Source of the DNA: Paenibacillus contaminans
GTDB taxonomy: Bacteria; Bacillota; Bacilli; Paenibacillales; NBRC-103111
Reading direction: 5' to 3'
Assembly: GCF_003285015.1 (NCBI RefSeq)
Contig: NZ_QMFB01000003.1
Coordinates: forward strand, 434,001-498,000
DNA: 64,000 bases
A program made the position numbers and the translations under genes. Below, piece after piece: positions 33,861-42,721 of the stretch. The notes under the pieces are model-generated. The model made no database searches, was not told where the DNA came from, and worked only from the letters and a program-made list of their open reading frames with translations. Numbering within the stretch: the first letter of the stretch is position 1; the number at the start of each line of letters is the position of its first letter.

Positions 33861-34598
33861 TCAAACGAACCGGCGGGGATCGACCCCCCATTTGTGAATG
33901 AATTTACGACGGTTCGCCGCCAGGAGTCTCATTCGGCTCAGCCGGTATTCCTTTCGGAAGCTGACGCTGCCATAATGGTGCACCATGACATCCCCGGCCA
34001 GCATGAGCCGGTATCCGGCTCTTCGTGCACGAAAACAGTAATCGTCATCCTCGTAATAGCCGGGCGAGAACGATTCGTCCAGCTCGCCGATTCGTTCCAT
34101 CAGATCCCTCCTGAACAAGAAGCATAGCCCTACGATCCGCCGCACCCTCCGCCATCTTCTCGGATTATGCCGGTTGTGCCGCAGCGCCCGCAGATGAAAT
34201 TGATCGATCGTCCGGTAGTCCGCTTTGCGCTTTTGTCTTCCGCTGGCGTAATTCGATACGGGCCCGACAATGCCGACGCTCGAGGCGCTGTTCAAGCACG
34301 CCAGCATATTCGGCAGCCAGTTGTGAGTGACGATGACATCGTTGTTCAACAACAGAAGCGTATCGCCCCTGGCTTCCCGAAGCCCGATGTTGCAAGCCTT
34401 CGGGAACCCCTCGTTTGAAGCCAATCCGATTACATGGACGTCCTCCCTCGCACACCACTCGGCCGTACCGTCCGTCGAGCCGTTGTCGACGATGATCAGT
34501 TCGTACGGAACATGGGTGTGCGTGCGAATCGCCTGAATGCAGCCCGTCAGCAAATGCAAGGCGTTATATGTCGGTATGACGATGCTCGTGAGCGCCAT
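33861..34598 (-). CDS. Family 2 glycosyltransferase, first gene of the glycan operon
   Basis: A 245-residue GT-A enzyme: MALTSIVIPTYNALHLLTGCI, LIIVDNGSTDGTAEW, LLLLNNDVIVTHNWLPNM and YYEDDDYCFRARRAGY. It is close to the catalytic part of the GT2 enzyme that ends the operon (both share VDNGS, LLLLNND, VGIVGP and HKWGVDP or KKWGVDP) but lacks the C-terminal module. The ATG at 34596-34598 has GGAGGGGG five bases upstream. It is the promoter-proximal gene. Confidence 0.9.
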   Translation of the reverse strand: MALTSIVIPTYNALHLLTGCIQAIRTHTHVPYELIIVDNGSTDGTAEWCAREDVHVIGLASNEGFPKACNIGLREARGDTLLLLNNDVIVTHNWLPNMLACLNSASSVGIVGPVSNYASGRQKRKADYRTIDQFHLRALRHNRHNPRRWRRVRRIVGLCFLFRRDLMERIGELDESFSPGYYEDDDYCFRARRAGYRLMLAGDVMVHHYGSVSFRKEYRLSRMRLLAANRRKFIHKWGVDPRRFV

Positions 34599-34961
34599 CG
34601 GTTCCCCCTCCAAATTCGGTTCCCCTCCAAACTTTTAAGCCTATGAATAAGCCTTCGCCCATCAGTACATATCGGCTAGCATTCACCCATAAGTAGGATA
34701 GAGTAATGCCTCTCTACTTCCCTAGCGAGCGAAATTATAGTTTAATTACACCCCATTGTATGTATGGGAAAACGATACGGAACGGCATTTGTACAACATA
34801 TCCATGCGCCTCCCGCAAAACGCGAAAGACGCCTACAGGGCCGTCCGGCCGTCTGTCAGGCGTCTTTTCGCTAGTTGTAGATTATGAGTTTACGGGAGTC
34901 TTTCCGTGCTTCGAACTAGCCGTTCCGATTCCGCAAACCAGCCCGGTTTCGCCCGGTATGC
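34599..34961. other. Promoter region of the glycan operon and terminator of the fibre gene
   Basis: The minus-strand leader of the glycan operon lies here. A CATAGGCTT near 34645 resembles a sigma-K -10 but lacks AC at the right distance. The fibre-gene terminator is at 34825-34867. No gene is seen. Confidence 0.5.
34825..34867 (-). terminator. Terminator of the fibre gene
   Basis: AAAGACGCCT (34825-34834) pairs with AGGCGTCTTT (34858-34867), with partial inner pairing across the 23-base loop. TTTTG follows on the minus strand. Confidence 0.75.
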
Positions 34962-37900
34962 TTACGCTTTTTTGGCTCCAATCGCGATCCAAGTGAACAT
35001 GCCTTGCACGGCTCCTCCGGCTTTGACGCGGACGATCTCGATCGCCGCTTCCGATTGCTTCCTCAATTTCAGCAACGTATAGCAGCCGGGATCGCTCGAC
35101 ATCGCTACGATGGCATATTGATCGTTTGCGAACGGCTGGTCGAACGGCACCGTTATGACGATGCTGCCCACCTCCTCTTCCAGCGTGAACGCCCCCATGC
35201 CGAACTGCTGCAGCGAGCCGGCTTGCGCGGCCGTGCTTTGGACCGGCGCGAAGGAAAGCTGCTTCTCGCTCACGCTGCCTGCGGCAAGATGAACGCTCGA
35301 TATCGATGCCGTCGCGATTTTGTCTCCCGTGATCGTGCGATCGGCGATTTTCTCGCCGGTCACTGCCAGATCCCTCAGCTTATCGGTCGATATCGCGGTA
35401 TCCTCGATATGCGTTTCGATAATGGCTTGCGACGAAATATGCTCGGCAAAAATCGAATCATTGGCGATATGCTCCGCGCGTACGGATTCAAGCGCCAGCT
35501 TCTCGGATGTGACCGATTCGTTGGCCAGCTGATCGCTGCCGACGGCGCCAGGCTGCAGCAGCTCTCCGCCGATGCTTTGCTCGACCAGATGCTCCGGCAG
35601 TACCGAACCGAGAGACAGATGCTCGCTCAGTATGGCTCCGCTGACGATATGCTCGCTGTCGACCGCGTTCTCCGTAATATGCTCCGAGACGACGCTTCCC
35701 GCAGATAGCTTCGCTCCGGTGACCGCGCTGTCCGCCAGCTTGTTTTCGGTAACCGCGCCATCCTCAATAAGTGCTTCCGCGATCGCGGCGATTTGAATGT
35801 GATCGGTGCCGATCGATTGCGATGCCAGATGCTCGGAATAAATCGCTTCGTTCGCGAGATGCTCGCTGCGTACCGAGGCAAGCGCCAGCTTGTCGAAGGT
35901 AACCGACTCGACCGCCAATTGTTCGGTGCCGACGGCGCCTGGCTGCAGGCGGTCGCCGCCGATGCTGTTCTCCGGCAATAGCTCCGGCGTTATGGCCCCT
36001 ACCGCAAAATGATGCGCTTCTATGGAAGCTGCGCCAATCTGGGCGCTGCCGATGGCTCCGTCCGCTACATGCTTGCTGGCAATACTGCCTACAGCCAGCT
36101 TCTCGGAGGTTACGGCTCCCGGCGTCAGCTTGCTTGGCGACACCGCTCCGTCTTGCAATAATGCTTCGTTAATCGCGCCTTCGCTTATATGCTCCGTTCC
36201 AACGACCTGACTGCCGATTTGCTCGGCGCCGATCGAACCGTTCGCCACATGCTCGCCGCGAATGGAAGCAGCAGCAAGCTTTTCGCCGGTCACTGCGCCG
36301 TCGGCAAGATTTTCCGTAGCTACGGCGCCGTACTGCAGCAAGCCGCTCGTAATACTCCGCTCGGCGAACATATCGCCGTTAAAGCCGCCTTCGGCAAAAT
36401 GCTGCATGGAAACCGATCCCGGTGCAATATGCTCCCCATGCACCGCTTGATGGGACAGATGTCTCGTCTCCACCGCTCCCGTAGCGAGCTTCTCGCCGGT
36501 TACGGCGCTTGCTCCAAGCTTCGCTTCCGTGATGCTCCCTGCGGCAAGCTGCGCCTCTCCTACCGCCCGCTCCCTAATATGCTCGGTGCCGACGGCCTGA
36601 GCCCGGATGTGCCCCGATGCGATCGTTTCTTCGGCAATATGCTCGCCAAGCACAACAGCCTTTCCGAGATGCTTGCTGGCTACGGAGCCTCCGATCATAT
36701 GATTGCCGTGCACCGAGCCTTCTTGAAGCTGCTCGGGACCGATCGCTTTGGACGTCAGATGAACCGTCTTGATGGCGCCGGGAGCGATATTGTCTCCCCG
36801 GACCGCTTCGCGGTCGATCTTGTTGCCGGTTACCGATCCGTAAGCGAGCTGGGCGCTGCCTACCGCCCCTTCCTTAAGCAGCTCGCCGCCGATGCTTTGC
36901 GATGCGAGATGCTCCGATTGCACGGCTCCCGGCGCTAGATGAACGCCAAGCACGGCGCCAGACGCAATGTGGAGGCTCGCAATTGCACCGTCGTTCACAT
37001 GAAGGCTGGAGATGCTTCCGGCGGCCAGCTTTTCGCCCGTTACGGAAGCGGGAGCAAGCTTCTGCGCCGAAACGGCTCCATCGCGCAGTGAAGCTTCGTC
37101 AACCGCCCCTTCGCGAATATGCGCCGTTTCCACCGCAAGCGCGCGAATATTTTCGGGCCCGATCGTTTGCGCGGCTATATGCTCGCCTCTGACCGAACGC
37201 CCGGCGAGCTTCGCGGAAGTAACCGCCCCGTCGGCGAGCTGCGATTCGCTTACCGCTCCCGACTGCAGCTTCTCGCCGCCGATGCTCTGCTCGGCAATGC
37301 GCTCTCCCGTAATGCTGCCTTTCGCAAGATGCGCTTCCGCAATCGTTTCGCCGGCGATATGCGCGCCCTGTACGGCGCCTTCCGACAGATGCCTGCTTTC
37401 GACTGCAGCGGATGCGAGCTTCTCCGACGTAACGGCTTGCGAAGCCAGTTTGCCCTCCGTGACGCTGGCGGCAGCCAGCAAAGCGCTGTTTATCGAATGC
37501 TCCCGAATATGGTGCGTGCCTACCGATTGCATGCGGATATGGCCGTATGCAATCGACTCGTTCGCAAGATGCTTGCTCTTGACGGCTCCGAAGGCCAGCT
37601 TCTCCCCTGTAACGGCGCCGTCCGCGATATGCGCGCTTTCCACCGCATCCGGGCGCAGAAGCTCGCTGCCGATGCTTTGCCCCGCGATATGCTCGCTGAG
37701 CACGACTTCTTTGCCGATATGGCGGCTGTCGACGCTGCCCGCCTGCAGGTGCATGCCGTGCACGGCACCGTCTTGAATTTGATCGGCGCCTACAGATTTG
37801 GCGGCCAGATGCGAATATTCGACCGCGCCGTCGGAAAGATGACCGCTTAGAATCGATAAGGGCAAAATATTGTCCGAAGAAACGGCGCCGGGCGCCAGCT

Positions 37901-40900
37901 GTTCGTTGCCGATTGCGCCGGGCTGCAGCAGCTCGCTGCCGATGCTGCGCTCCTGTACGTTCTCAAGCGTAAATACGGCTTTATCGAGATGCTGCTGGCA
38001 GATCGCGCCAGGCTGAATGTGATGACTGTGAATGATGTGGTGCTGCAAATGCTCGTCGGTGACGGCTTTGGATCCCAAATGGAACGTCCCGATCGATTTA
38101 GGCGCAATGTGATCGCTTCTGACCGATTCAGCCGCCAACTTGGCGTCCGTAACGGCCCCGTCGCTCAATTGACCGGTCGTTATATGAAGGTTGATGATCT
38201 TAGAAGCCTCAAGCCGGAACATAGGGCTCAAATGATCCTCGCTCAACGTGCCATCCTCGATATGTTTGCCGGTTATCGTTCCGAACTGCAGATGCCGTCC
38301 TTGAATCACTTCGTGCCGGATATGCTTGCCTTCGATGATTTCCGTCTCCAGCTTATCGTTCGTGATCGAATACGGTGCAAGCTTGCTTGACGTAATCGCT
38401 TGATCCTTCAGTACCTGCGTCGTGATGACTTGTTCCCGCAAATGCTCCGTCCCGATCGATTGCGGCGCCACATGGCTCGATTGCACAGACTCCTTCGCCA
38501 AATGTCCGGATTGAACGGCTTCCGGCGATATTTTCTGCCCGGTTACGGAACCGTCGGCCAAATGATCGGTGCGAACCGCGAGCCCTTTCAGCTTGCTGCT
38601 GCCAACGACGTAATCGCCGAGTTTATCGTCCGTTACCGCCGCATTGTCCAAATGAAACGATTTGATTACGCCAGCTGGCATATGATAGCCGCGAATGGCC
38701 TCCGTCAAAATATGTTTGCCGTCTATCGAGTCCGTCTTCAGCTTATCGCCGCCGATCGTTGAATTGGCGATTTTGCCACCGGTTACGGCTTCGTCTTTGA
38801 GAAGCTGCGTCGTGATCGCCTGATCGGCAATGTTGACCGATTGTACGACGTGATCGGTTAAGTGGCGGGTTTCGATCGCAGCCTGGTCGATAATATCCGA
38901 AGTAACGGAACCGTGCACAAGATGCTGCGTTCCGATCGAAACGTCGGCGACTTTGCTGCCTGTAACGGAACAGTCGGCGAGCTTCTCTCCGGTAACGGCA
39001 TCATCTTGCAGCTTAAGCGTCGAGACGACGTGATCTTCCAGCTTCTCTTCCGTGACGGAGTTGTCGATCAAATGCTGCGATCCGACGATACCGTCGCCGA
39101 GATGAAGACCGAGTATTGCGCCCGTTGAAATTTTCACCGAAGAAATGGAGCCGTCGCGTATGACCCTGCTCGTTACCGCTTCGCTCTGCAAGTGCTCGGA
39201 GCGGACGGACAGCTCATGAATATGATGCGCTTGAACGGCATCCGGCGAAAGCTTGCCGGCCGTTATGGCGTGATTGCGGATATGCTCGGTGCCGACCGAA
39301 TCGTTCCTGATATGCTCGCCGCTAATAATGTCGGGACGCAGATGATAGCCCATGATCGTGCCGCTGTCGATTTTGCTTTCCGTTACAGCTCCGTCGCGCA
39401 ATTTATCGGTCGTGACGGCGCCGTCGGTCAACTTGGCGGAACTGACGATGTAGTTCGCCAGGTTATTCGCTTGAATCGCGCCGCTTTTGATTTTCTCATG
39501 CGTGATGGCTTGATCCTGCACCAGGTCCGTCGTAATCGACTGGCCGTGCAAATGCTTTGTCTGAATGGAGCCGTCGGCGATTTTGATCGCATCGATCGTC
39601 TTATCCGCCAGCTTTTCGGACGTGATGCTGTTATCCATCAGCTTCTCGCCGGAAATCGAACGATCTCTCAGCTTTTCGCCCGTAATCGCGCCGCTGGCCA
39701 CATGCTGCTCCTCGATGGCATGCGGGGCGATCTTGCTCGTTGTAACGGATCGCGTTCTCAATTTGGTCGAGTCGACGGCAAAATCGCTTAAGCTGTCGGT
39801 CCCTAAGCTGCCGGGTTTGATTTTGCTGCCGTCTATCGCATGATTGGCGATTTTCTCGGTCGTAATGCCTTCGTCGACGATATCGTCCGTATAAATAATC
39901 GGTGCGCCGCCCGATTCGACCTTACGCGCATTTACGACCTCTACGGTTTCCGACCATACTTCCATCGGCGGCTCAACCTGCTTCCCGCTTGGCGGCGTAT
40001 CTGTCCTCTTGATGGTTACGCTCGGCTGCTTGGCGGCCGGTTTCGACTTGCTCTGCGCGGTATGCCAGTGCAGACTGACAAGCTCTTCGTTCCGCGCTTG
40101 CTCGTGGGACTGGAGCTTTTGCTGTTGGATAACGAAATTTTCTTTATCCCGTTGTACCGGATATTTATCCTTGTCGCTCACTATTCCACGTACCGGTTCT
40201 GGATCGGCCGGCCTTGCGGGCTCGATTTCCTTCCCGTTCATTTCCAAGTCGACGTCCGGCTCCGTATGCTCATCGTACACCGGTCCGAACAACGGTTCGA
40301 AAGCTTCCGCCGTTTCCTCCTCCCCGGCTTCCTGCTCGGCGTCATTCTGCTCGGCAGCTTCAGACGCTTCCGTCAATGCAAGCAGCTCCTGCTCCTGCTG
40401 AAATGACACGATAATCTGCTGCTGCTCGCGGCTCTCAACCTCCTGACGCTCACGCTCCTCCTTTTCCAGCTTGCGCTGCAGCTCCAGCTTCTGTTGAAGC
40501 CGTTGTTTCGCTGCGAGTTCCTGTCTCTCCCGCTCCAAACGGTCGCGTTCCAGTCTTTCCTTCTCTTGCCTTTCCCGATTCAGCCTTTCCTGACGCTCAA
40601 GCCGTTCCTGACGCTCGAGCCGCTCCTGCCTTTCGAGTCTCTCCTGTCTTTCGAGTCTCTCTTGACGCTCGAGCCTCTCTTGACGTTCAAGTCTCTCCTG
40701 TCTTAGCTGCCTTTCCTGCTTCTCCTGCTTATCGGCAAGCTCCGCGCCGCCTGCAGCCTTGTCCTCGCCGCCCGTGCCGGCTTGCTTGTTATTGCCGCTC
40801 TGTTTAACGTCGTCGATCCAGCTTAACTCCATCGTGTTGTACGCATTGTAAACGATGCCGCGAGCCCCGCGTTTGTTTGACCGATCAGGAGAGGATTTCT

Positions 40901-40910
40901 TTTTTTTCAT
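34962..40910 (-). CDS. Giant decapeptide-repeat fibre protein, probable spore surface filament
   Basis: 1982 residues. Parts: a basic start (MKKKKSSPDRSNKRG); a charged helix of six-residue RQERLE repeats (about 60-170); an acidic linker (170-350); an array of about 150 decapeptides of the form [SA]-[IV]-T-x-x-[KH]-[LI]-x-x-G (354-1885) with a single irregular spot at MFRLEASKIINL; and a 97-residue C-domain ending in FTWIAIGAKKA. I recall the name WIAG-tail for such C-domains in Paenibacillus but cannot check it. It has no signal peptide, as expected for a mother-cell spore protein. The array should fold as a long repetitive beta fibre, rich in Ser/Thr for glycosylation. AAAGGAG precedes the ATG; a sigma-K promoter lies upstream. 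It is its own transcription unit between two terminators. Confidence 0.85.
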   Translation of the reverse strand: MKKKKSSPDRSNKRGARGIVYNAYNTMELSWIDDVKQSGNNKQAGTGGEDKAAGGAELADKQEKQERQLRQERLERQERLERQERLERQERLERQERLERQERLERQERLNRERQEKERLERDRLERERQELAAKQRLQQKLELQRKLEKEERERQEVESREQQQIIVSFQQEQELLALTEASEAAEQNDAEQEAGEEETAEAFEPLFGPVYDEHTEPDVDLEMNGKEIEPARPADPEPVRGIVSDKDKYPVQRDKENFVIQQQKLQSHEQARNEELVSLHWHTAQSKSKPAAKQPSVTIKRTDTPPSGKQVEPPMEVWSETVEVVNARKVESGGAPIIYTDDIVDEGITTEKIANHAIDGSKIKPGSLGTDSLSDFAVDSTKLRTRSVTTSKIAPHAIEEQHVASGAITGEKLRDRSISGEKLMDNSITSEKLADKTIDAIKIADGSIQTKHLHGQSITTDLVQDQAITHEKIKSGAIQANNLANYIVSSAKLTDGAVTTDKLRDGAVTESKIDSGTIMGYHLRPDIISGEHIRNDSVGTEHIRNHAITAGKLSPDAVQAHHIHELSVRSEHLQSEAVTSRVIRDGSISSVKISTGAILGLHLGDGIVGSQHLIDNSVTEEKLEDHVVSTLKLQDDAVTGEKLADCSVTGSKVADVSIGTQHLVHGSVTSDIIDQAAIETRHLTDHVVQSVNIADQAITTQLLKDEAVTGGKIANSTIGGDKLKTDSIDGKHILTEAIRGYHMPAGVIKSFHLDNAAVTDDKLGDYVVGSSKLKGLAVRTDHLADGSVTGQKISPEAVQSGHLAKESVQSSHVAPQSIGTEHLREQVITTQVLKDQAITSSKLAPYSITNDKLETEIIEGKHIRHEVIQGRHLQFGTITGKHIEDGTLSEDHLSPMFRLEASKIINLHITTGQLSDGAVTDAKLAAESVRSDHIAPKSIGTFHLGSKAVTDEHLQHHIIHSHHIQPGAICQQHLDKAVFTLENVQERSIGSELLQPGAIGNEQLAPGAVSSDNILPLSILSGHLSDGAVEYSHLAAKSVGADQIQDGAVHGMHLQAGSVDSRHIGKEVVLSEHIAGQSIGSELLRPDAVESAHIADGAVTGEKLAFGAVKSKHLANESIAYGHIRMQSVGTHHIREHSINSALLAAASVTEGKLASQAVTSEKLASAAVESRHLSEGAVQGAHIAGETIAEAHLAKGSITGERIAEQSIGGEKLQSGAVSESQLADGAVTSAKLAGRSVRGEHIAAQTIGPENIRALAVETAHIREGAVDEASLRDGAVSAQKLAPASVTGEKLAAGSISSLHVNDGAIASLHIASGAVLGVHLAPGAVQSEHLASQSIGGELLKEGAVGSAQLAYGSVTGNKIDREAVRGDNIAPGAIKTVHLTSKAIGPEQLQEGSVHGNHMIGGSVASKHLGKAVVLGEHIAEETIASGHIRAQAVGTEHIRERAVGEAQLAAGSITEAKLGASAVTGEKLATGAVETRHLSHQAVHGEHIAPGSVSMQHFAEGGFNGDMFAERSITSGLLQYGAVATENLADGAVTGEKLAAASIRGEHVANGSIGAEQIGSQVVGTEHISEGAINEALLQDGAVSPSKLTPGAVTSEKLAVGSIASKHVADGAIGSAQIGAASIEAHHFAVGAITPELLPENSIGGDRLQPGAVGTEQLAVESVTFDKLALASVRSEHLANEAIYSEHLASQSIGTDHIQIAAIAEALIEDGAVTENKLADSAVTGAKLSAGSVVSEHITENAVDSEHIVSGAILSEHLSLGSVLPEHLVEQSIGGELLQPGAVGSDQLANESVTSEKLALESVRAEHIANDSIFAEHISSQAIIETHIEDTAISTDKLRDLAVTGEKIADRTITGDKIATASISSVHLAAGSVSEKQLSFAPVQSTAAQAGSLQQFGMGAFTLEEEVGSIVITVPFDQPFANDQYAIVAMSSDPGCYTLLKLRKQSEAAIEIVRVKAGGAVQGMFTWIAIGAKKA
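35256..39851 (-). repeat. 30-base coding repeat array (decapeptides)
   Basis: About 150 tandem 30-base units encoding the decapeptides. DNA copies are diverged at third positions, so the repetition is clearest at protein level. Longer super-repeats are also visible: blocks beginning SIGGELL or SIGSELL recur, followed by GAVG-x-x-QLA, SVT-x-x-KLA and SVR-x-EHIA, which implies block duplications. Confidence 0.9.
40563..40697 (-). repeat. 18-base repeats coding for RQERLE
   Basis: Tandem 18-base units encoding RQERLE/LERQER, about seven copies, within the charged N-terminal helix of the fibre protein. Confidence 0.85.
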
Positions 40911-41083
40911 GAGATGCTCCTTTCTGACTTATCGTCCATGTTCAACATGTACCCTTTTCAACAAAGTCTGATTTGGCGGCCTGCGGCAGCTTGCGCTACC
41001 GGGCAGGAAGCCGTTTCGTAATTCTTTTCTTCTGAACGGGAACAAAGGGGGATTTGAACACTTCTGCTGTACTTGGTCTTTTG

Positions 41084-41111
41084 TATCCTATGCTCCTCCC
41101 CAGCCCATGGT
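41084..41111 (-). promoter_or_regulatory. Sigma-K promoter of the fibre gene
   Basis: On the minus strand AC (41110-41111), exactly 17 bases, then CATAGGATA (41084-41092), a full match to AC-N16/17-CATANNNTA. It places the fibre gene in the late mother-cell programme controlled by sigma-K and possibly GerE. Confidence 0.75.
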
Positions 41112-41195
41112 CACTCGCCCGGAAAATTTTGAAGTCCGCGCCTTCATCGCTCCTCTGTTATTTCTCTTGGCGGTCGAAAGGCCGCTAAACGCAAA

Positions 41196-41221
41196 AACCG
41201 CCCGGAAAGTTTCCGGACGGT
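41196..41221 (-). terminator. Terminator of the CotSA-like gene
   Basis: ACCG-C-CCGGAAA pairs with TTTCCGG-A-CGGT with one mismatch. TTTTT follows on the minus strand. Confidence 0.85.
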
Positions 41222-41312
41222 ACTGGATCATATCGGGTTAACGACGATTCAACCCGGAGGTTCACAAGCTGCGGGCGCGTTTAGGGAAGGGTTTCGCTGC
41301 GGCGGCATTCCG

Positions 41313-42503
41313 TTACAAGCACGGGCCTCCGGGATCGGCAAAAACGGCGCCGGTTTGTTCGCAAAAATGCTTCATCCAACGATCCGCCGTATGCCGCCAT
41401 GTAAACGTCGATTCGACCCGCTGCATCGCCTGCTCCCCCATGTTACGCTGCAGCTCGTCGTTTCCGATAACCTTGACGATCTTGTCGGCCAGCTCTTCCT
41501 GCAGCCTTTGGAGCGGGACAAGGTAACCCGTATTTTCGTGATCGATAATTTCTTTCATGCCGCCTGCGTACGTCGCAATCACGGGGATACCCGACGCCAT
41601 CGCTTCGACGTTGACCAGTCCGAAAGCTTCGCGCTGCGAGGAAGGCACTACCGTCACATCGGCAATCCGAAACCAATTGGCAATTTGGTTGTACGGCACG
41701 TAGGGCACGAAACGGACATGCTCCGGCATTTTGCGTCCCAACCGGTGCAGCTGTCTCGCATAAGCGGTCGTCTTTCGCGAGCCGTAGTATGCGCCGCCTA
41801 CGATAAGCAGCATCGCCTCCGGCTCCTGCTTCACGATATCCGGCATAGCCTCAAGCAAATGATGAATCCCTTTCGATTTAATCAGCCGGCCGACGTACAA
41901 AATGATTTTGCGGTTTTGCAAGCCCAGGCGGGCAAGCATATTTTCTCGAAACCGCTCCCCTTCCTCCGACCACCGGGACATGAACTGCTCCTGGTTGACC
42001 CCCAAATAATTCACCCTCAGCTTGCTGCGGATCGCCGGAAACCGCTCAGCCATCCTTTCAAGCAAAAAACTGCTGTTTACTAGAATCCGATCGGCGTGGC
42101 GGAAGCAGGAAGCGAGCTCCTTACGCCCGATATGCGGCTTATTGACGAAATTAAGCGAATGCAAAAAAAGCCATACCGGGGTTCGGGGATGCTTTCTTTT
42201 GAGAAAACGGGCATGCCTCGGACGGTTATCCACCTGAATCAAATCGTACCGCTGCCTTCTGATCCGGTTGTTCACCGCCCGCATATAGCCATTGCGCTTG
42301 CTCCTGGGCACGCGAATGTAATGTACGCCTCCGATATTCTCATTCGCGGCATAACCGCCCGCACGAATACCGTATACATGGCAATCGACCTGCTCCTGCA
42401 AAAGTCTCGTCACCTCGTATACTACGCGCTCTACCGAGCTGCTGCGCGGGGACGGCACGACAAAGGAGCCGGGGGTTACGACGGCTACTCGCGGTTTATT
42501 CAT
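41313..42503 (-). CDS. GT4 glycosyltransferase, spore coat CotSA-like
   Basis: About 396 residues, a GT-B family 4 enzyme: RVAVVTPGSFVVPSPRSSSVERVVYE, KIILYVGRLIKSKGIHHLLEAMP, LLIVGGAYYG and VVPSSQREAFGLVNVEAMASGIPVIATYAGG with the E-x7-E site. It resembles coat glycosyltransferases such as CotSA. It starts at 42501-42503 with AGGTGG eight bases upstream; the frame is open for 47 more codons but without a site. It is divergent from a YheC/D coat-associated gene, which favours a spore role. Confidence 0.82.
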   Translation of the reverse strand: MNKPRVAVVTPGSFVVPSPRSSSVERVVYEVTRLLQEQVDCHVYGIRAGGYAANENIGGVHYIRVPRSKRNGYMRAVNNRIRRQRYDLIQVDNRPRHARFLKRKHPRTPVWLFLHSLNFVNKPHIGRKELASCFRHADRILVNSSFLLERMAERFPAIRSKLRVNYLGVNQEQFMSRWSEEGERFRENMLARLGLQNRKIILYVGRLIKSKGIHHLLEAMPDIVKQEPEAMLLIVGGAYYGSRKTTAYARQLHRLGRKMPEHVRFVPYVPYNQIANWFRIADVTVVPSSQREAFGLVNVEAMASGIPVIATYAGGMKEIIDHENTGYLVPLQRLQEELADKIVKVIGNDELQRNMGEQAMQRVESTFTWRHTADRWMKHFCEQTGAVFADPGGPCL

Positions 42504-42721
42504 CGCACGAACCACCTCTCTTAAAAAACGCCCTAGCCACCTGCTGCGATTAATGTATTGTATACAGCGGGTCCCATTTGTTGAGAAAAATGGTTGATTG
42601 CACAATGCGCCCGTCCACTCCCGGCCGGACGTAAAAACATACATTACATCAACCGTTCCGCAAGGCTTGCGTCGCTTGTCAATGAGGTACTCGTCTTAAC
42701 CATTCAACGGGAGGTATCGGA

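Larger units (their letters stand above)
40911..41312. other. Long 5' region of the fibre gene
   Basis: It contains the sigma-K promoter (41084-41111) and a leader of about 165 bases before the fibre ATG, then the terminator of the upstream glycosyltransferase. No gene is seen. Confidence 0.7.

Noticed and set aside
34630..34660. CATAGGCTT on the minus strand before the glycan operon as a sigma-K promoter
   Set aside because: The last -10 base is wrong and the nearest AC is 19 bases away, outside the allowed spacing.
35256..39851. Regular 30-base repeats that might suggest a CRISPR array
   Set aside because: The units are contiguous, in frame and diverged at third positions, with no unique spacers; they encode decapeptides.
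42638..42646. CATACATTA resembling a sigma-E or sigma-K -10 upstream of the YheC/D gene
   Set aside because: No matching -35 at the required distance, so the promoter type is left open.
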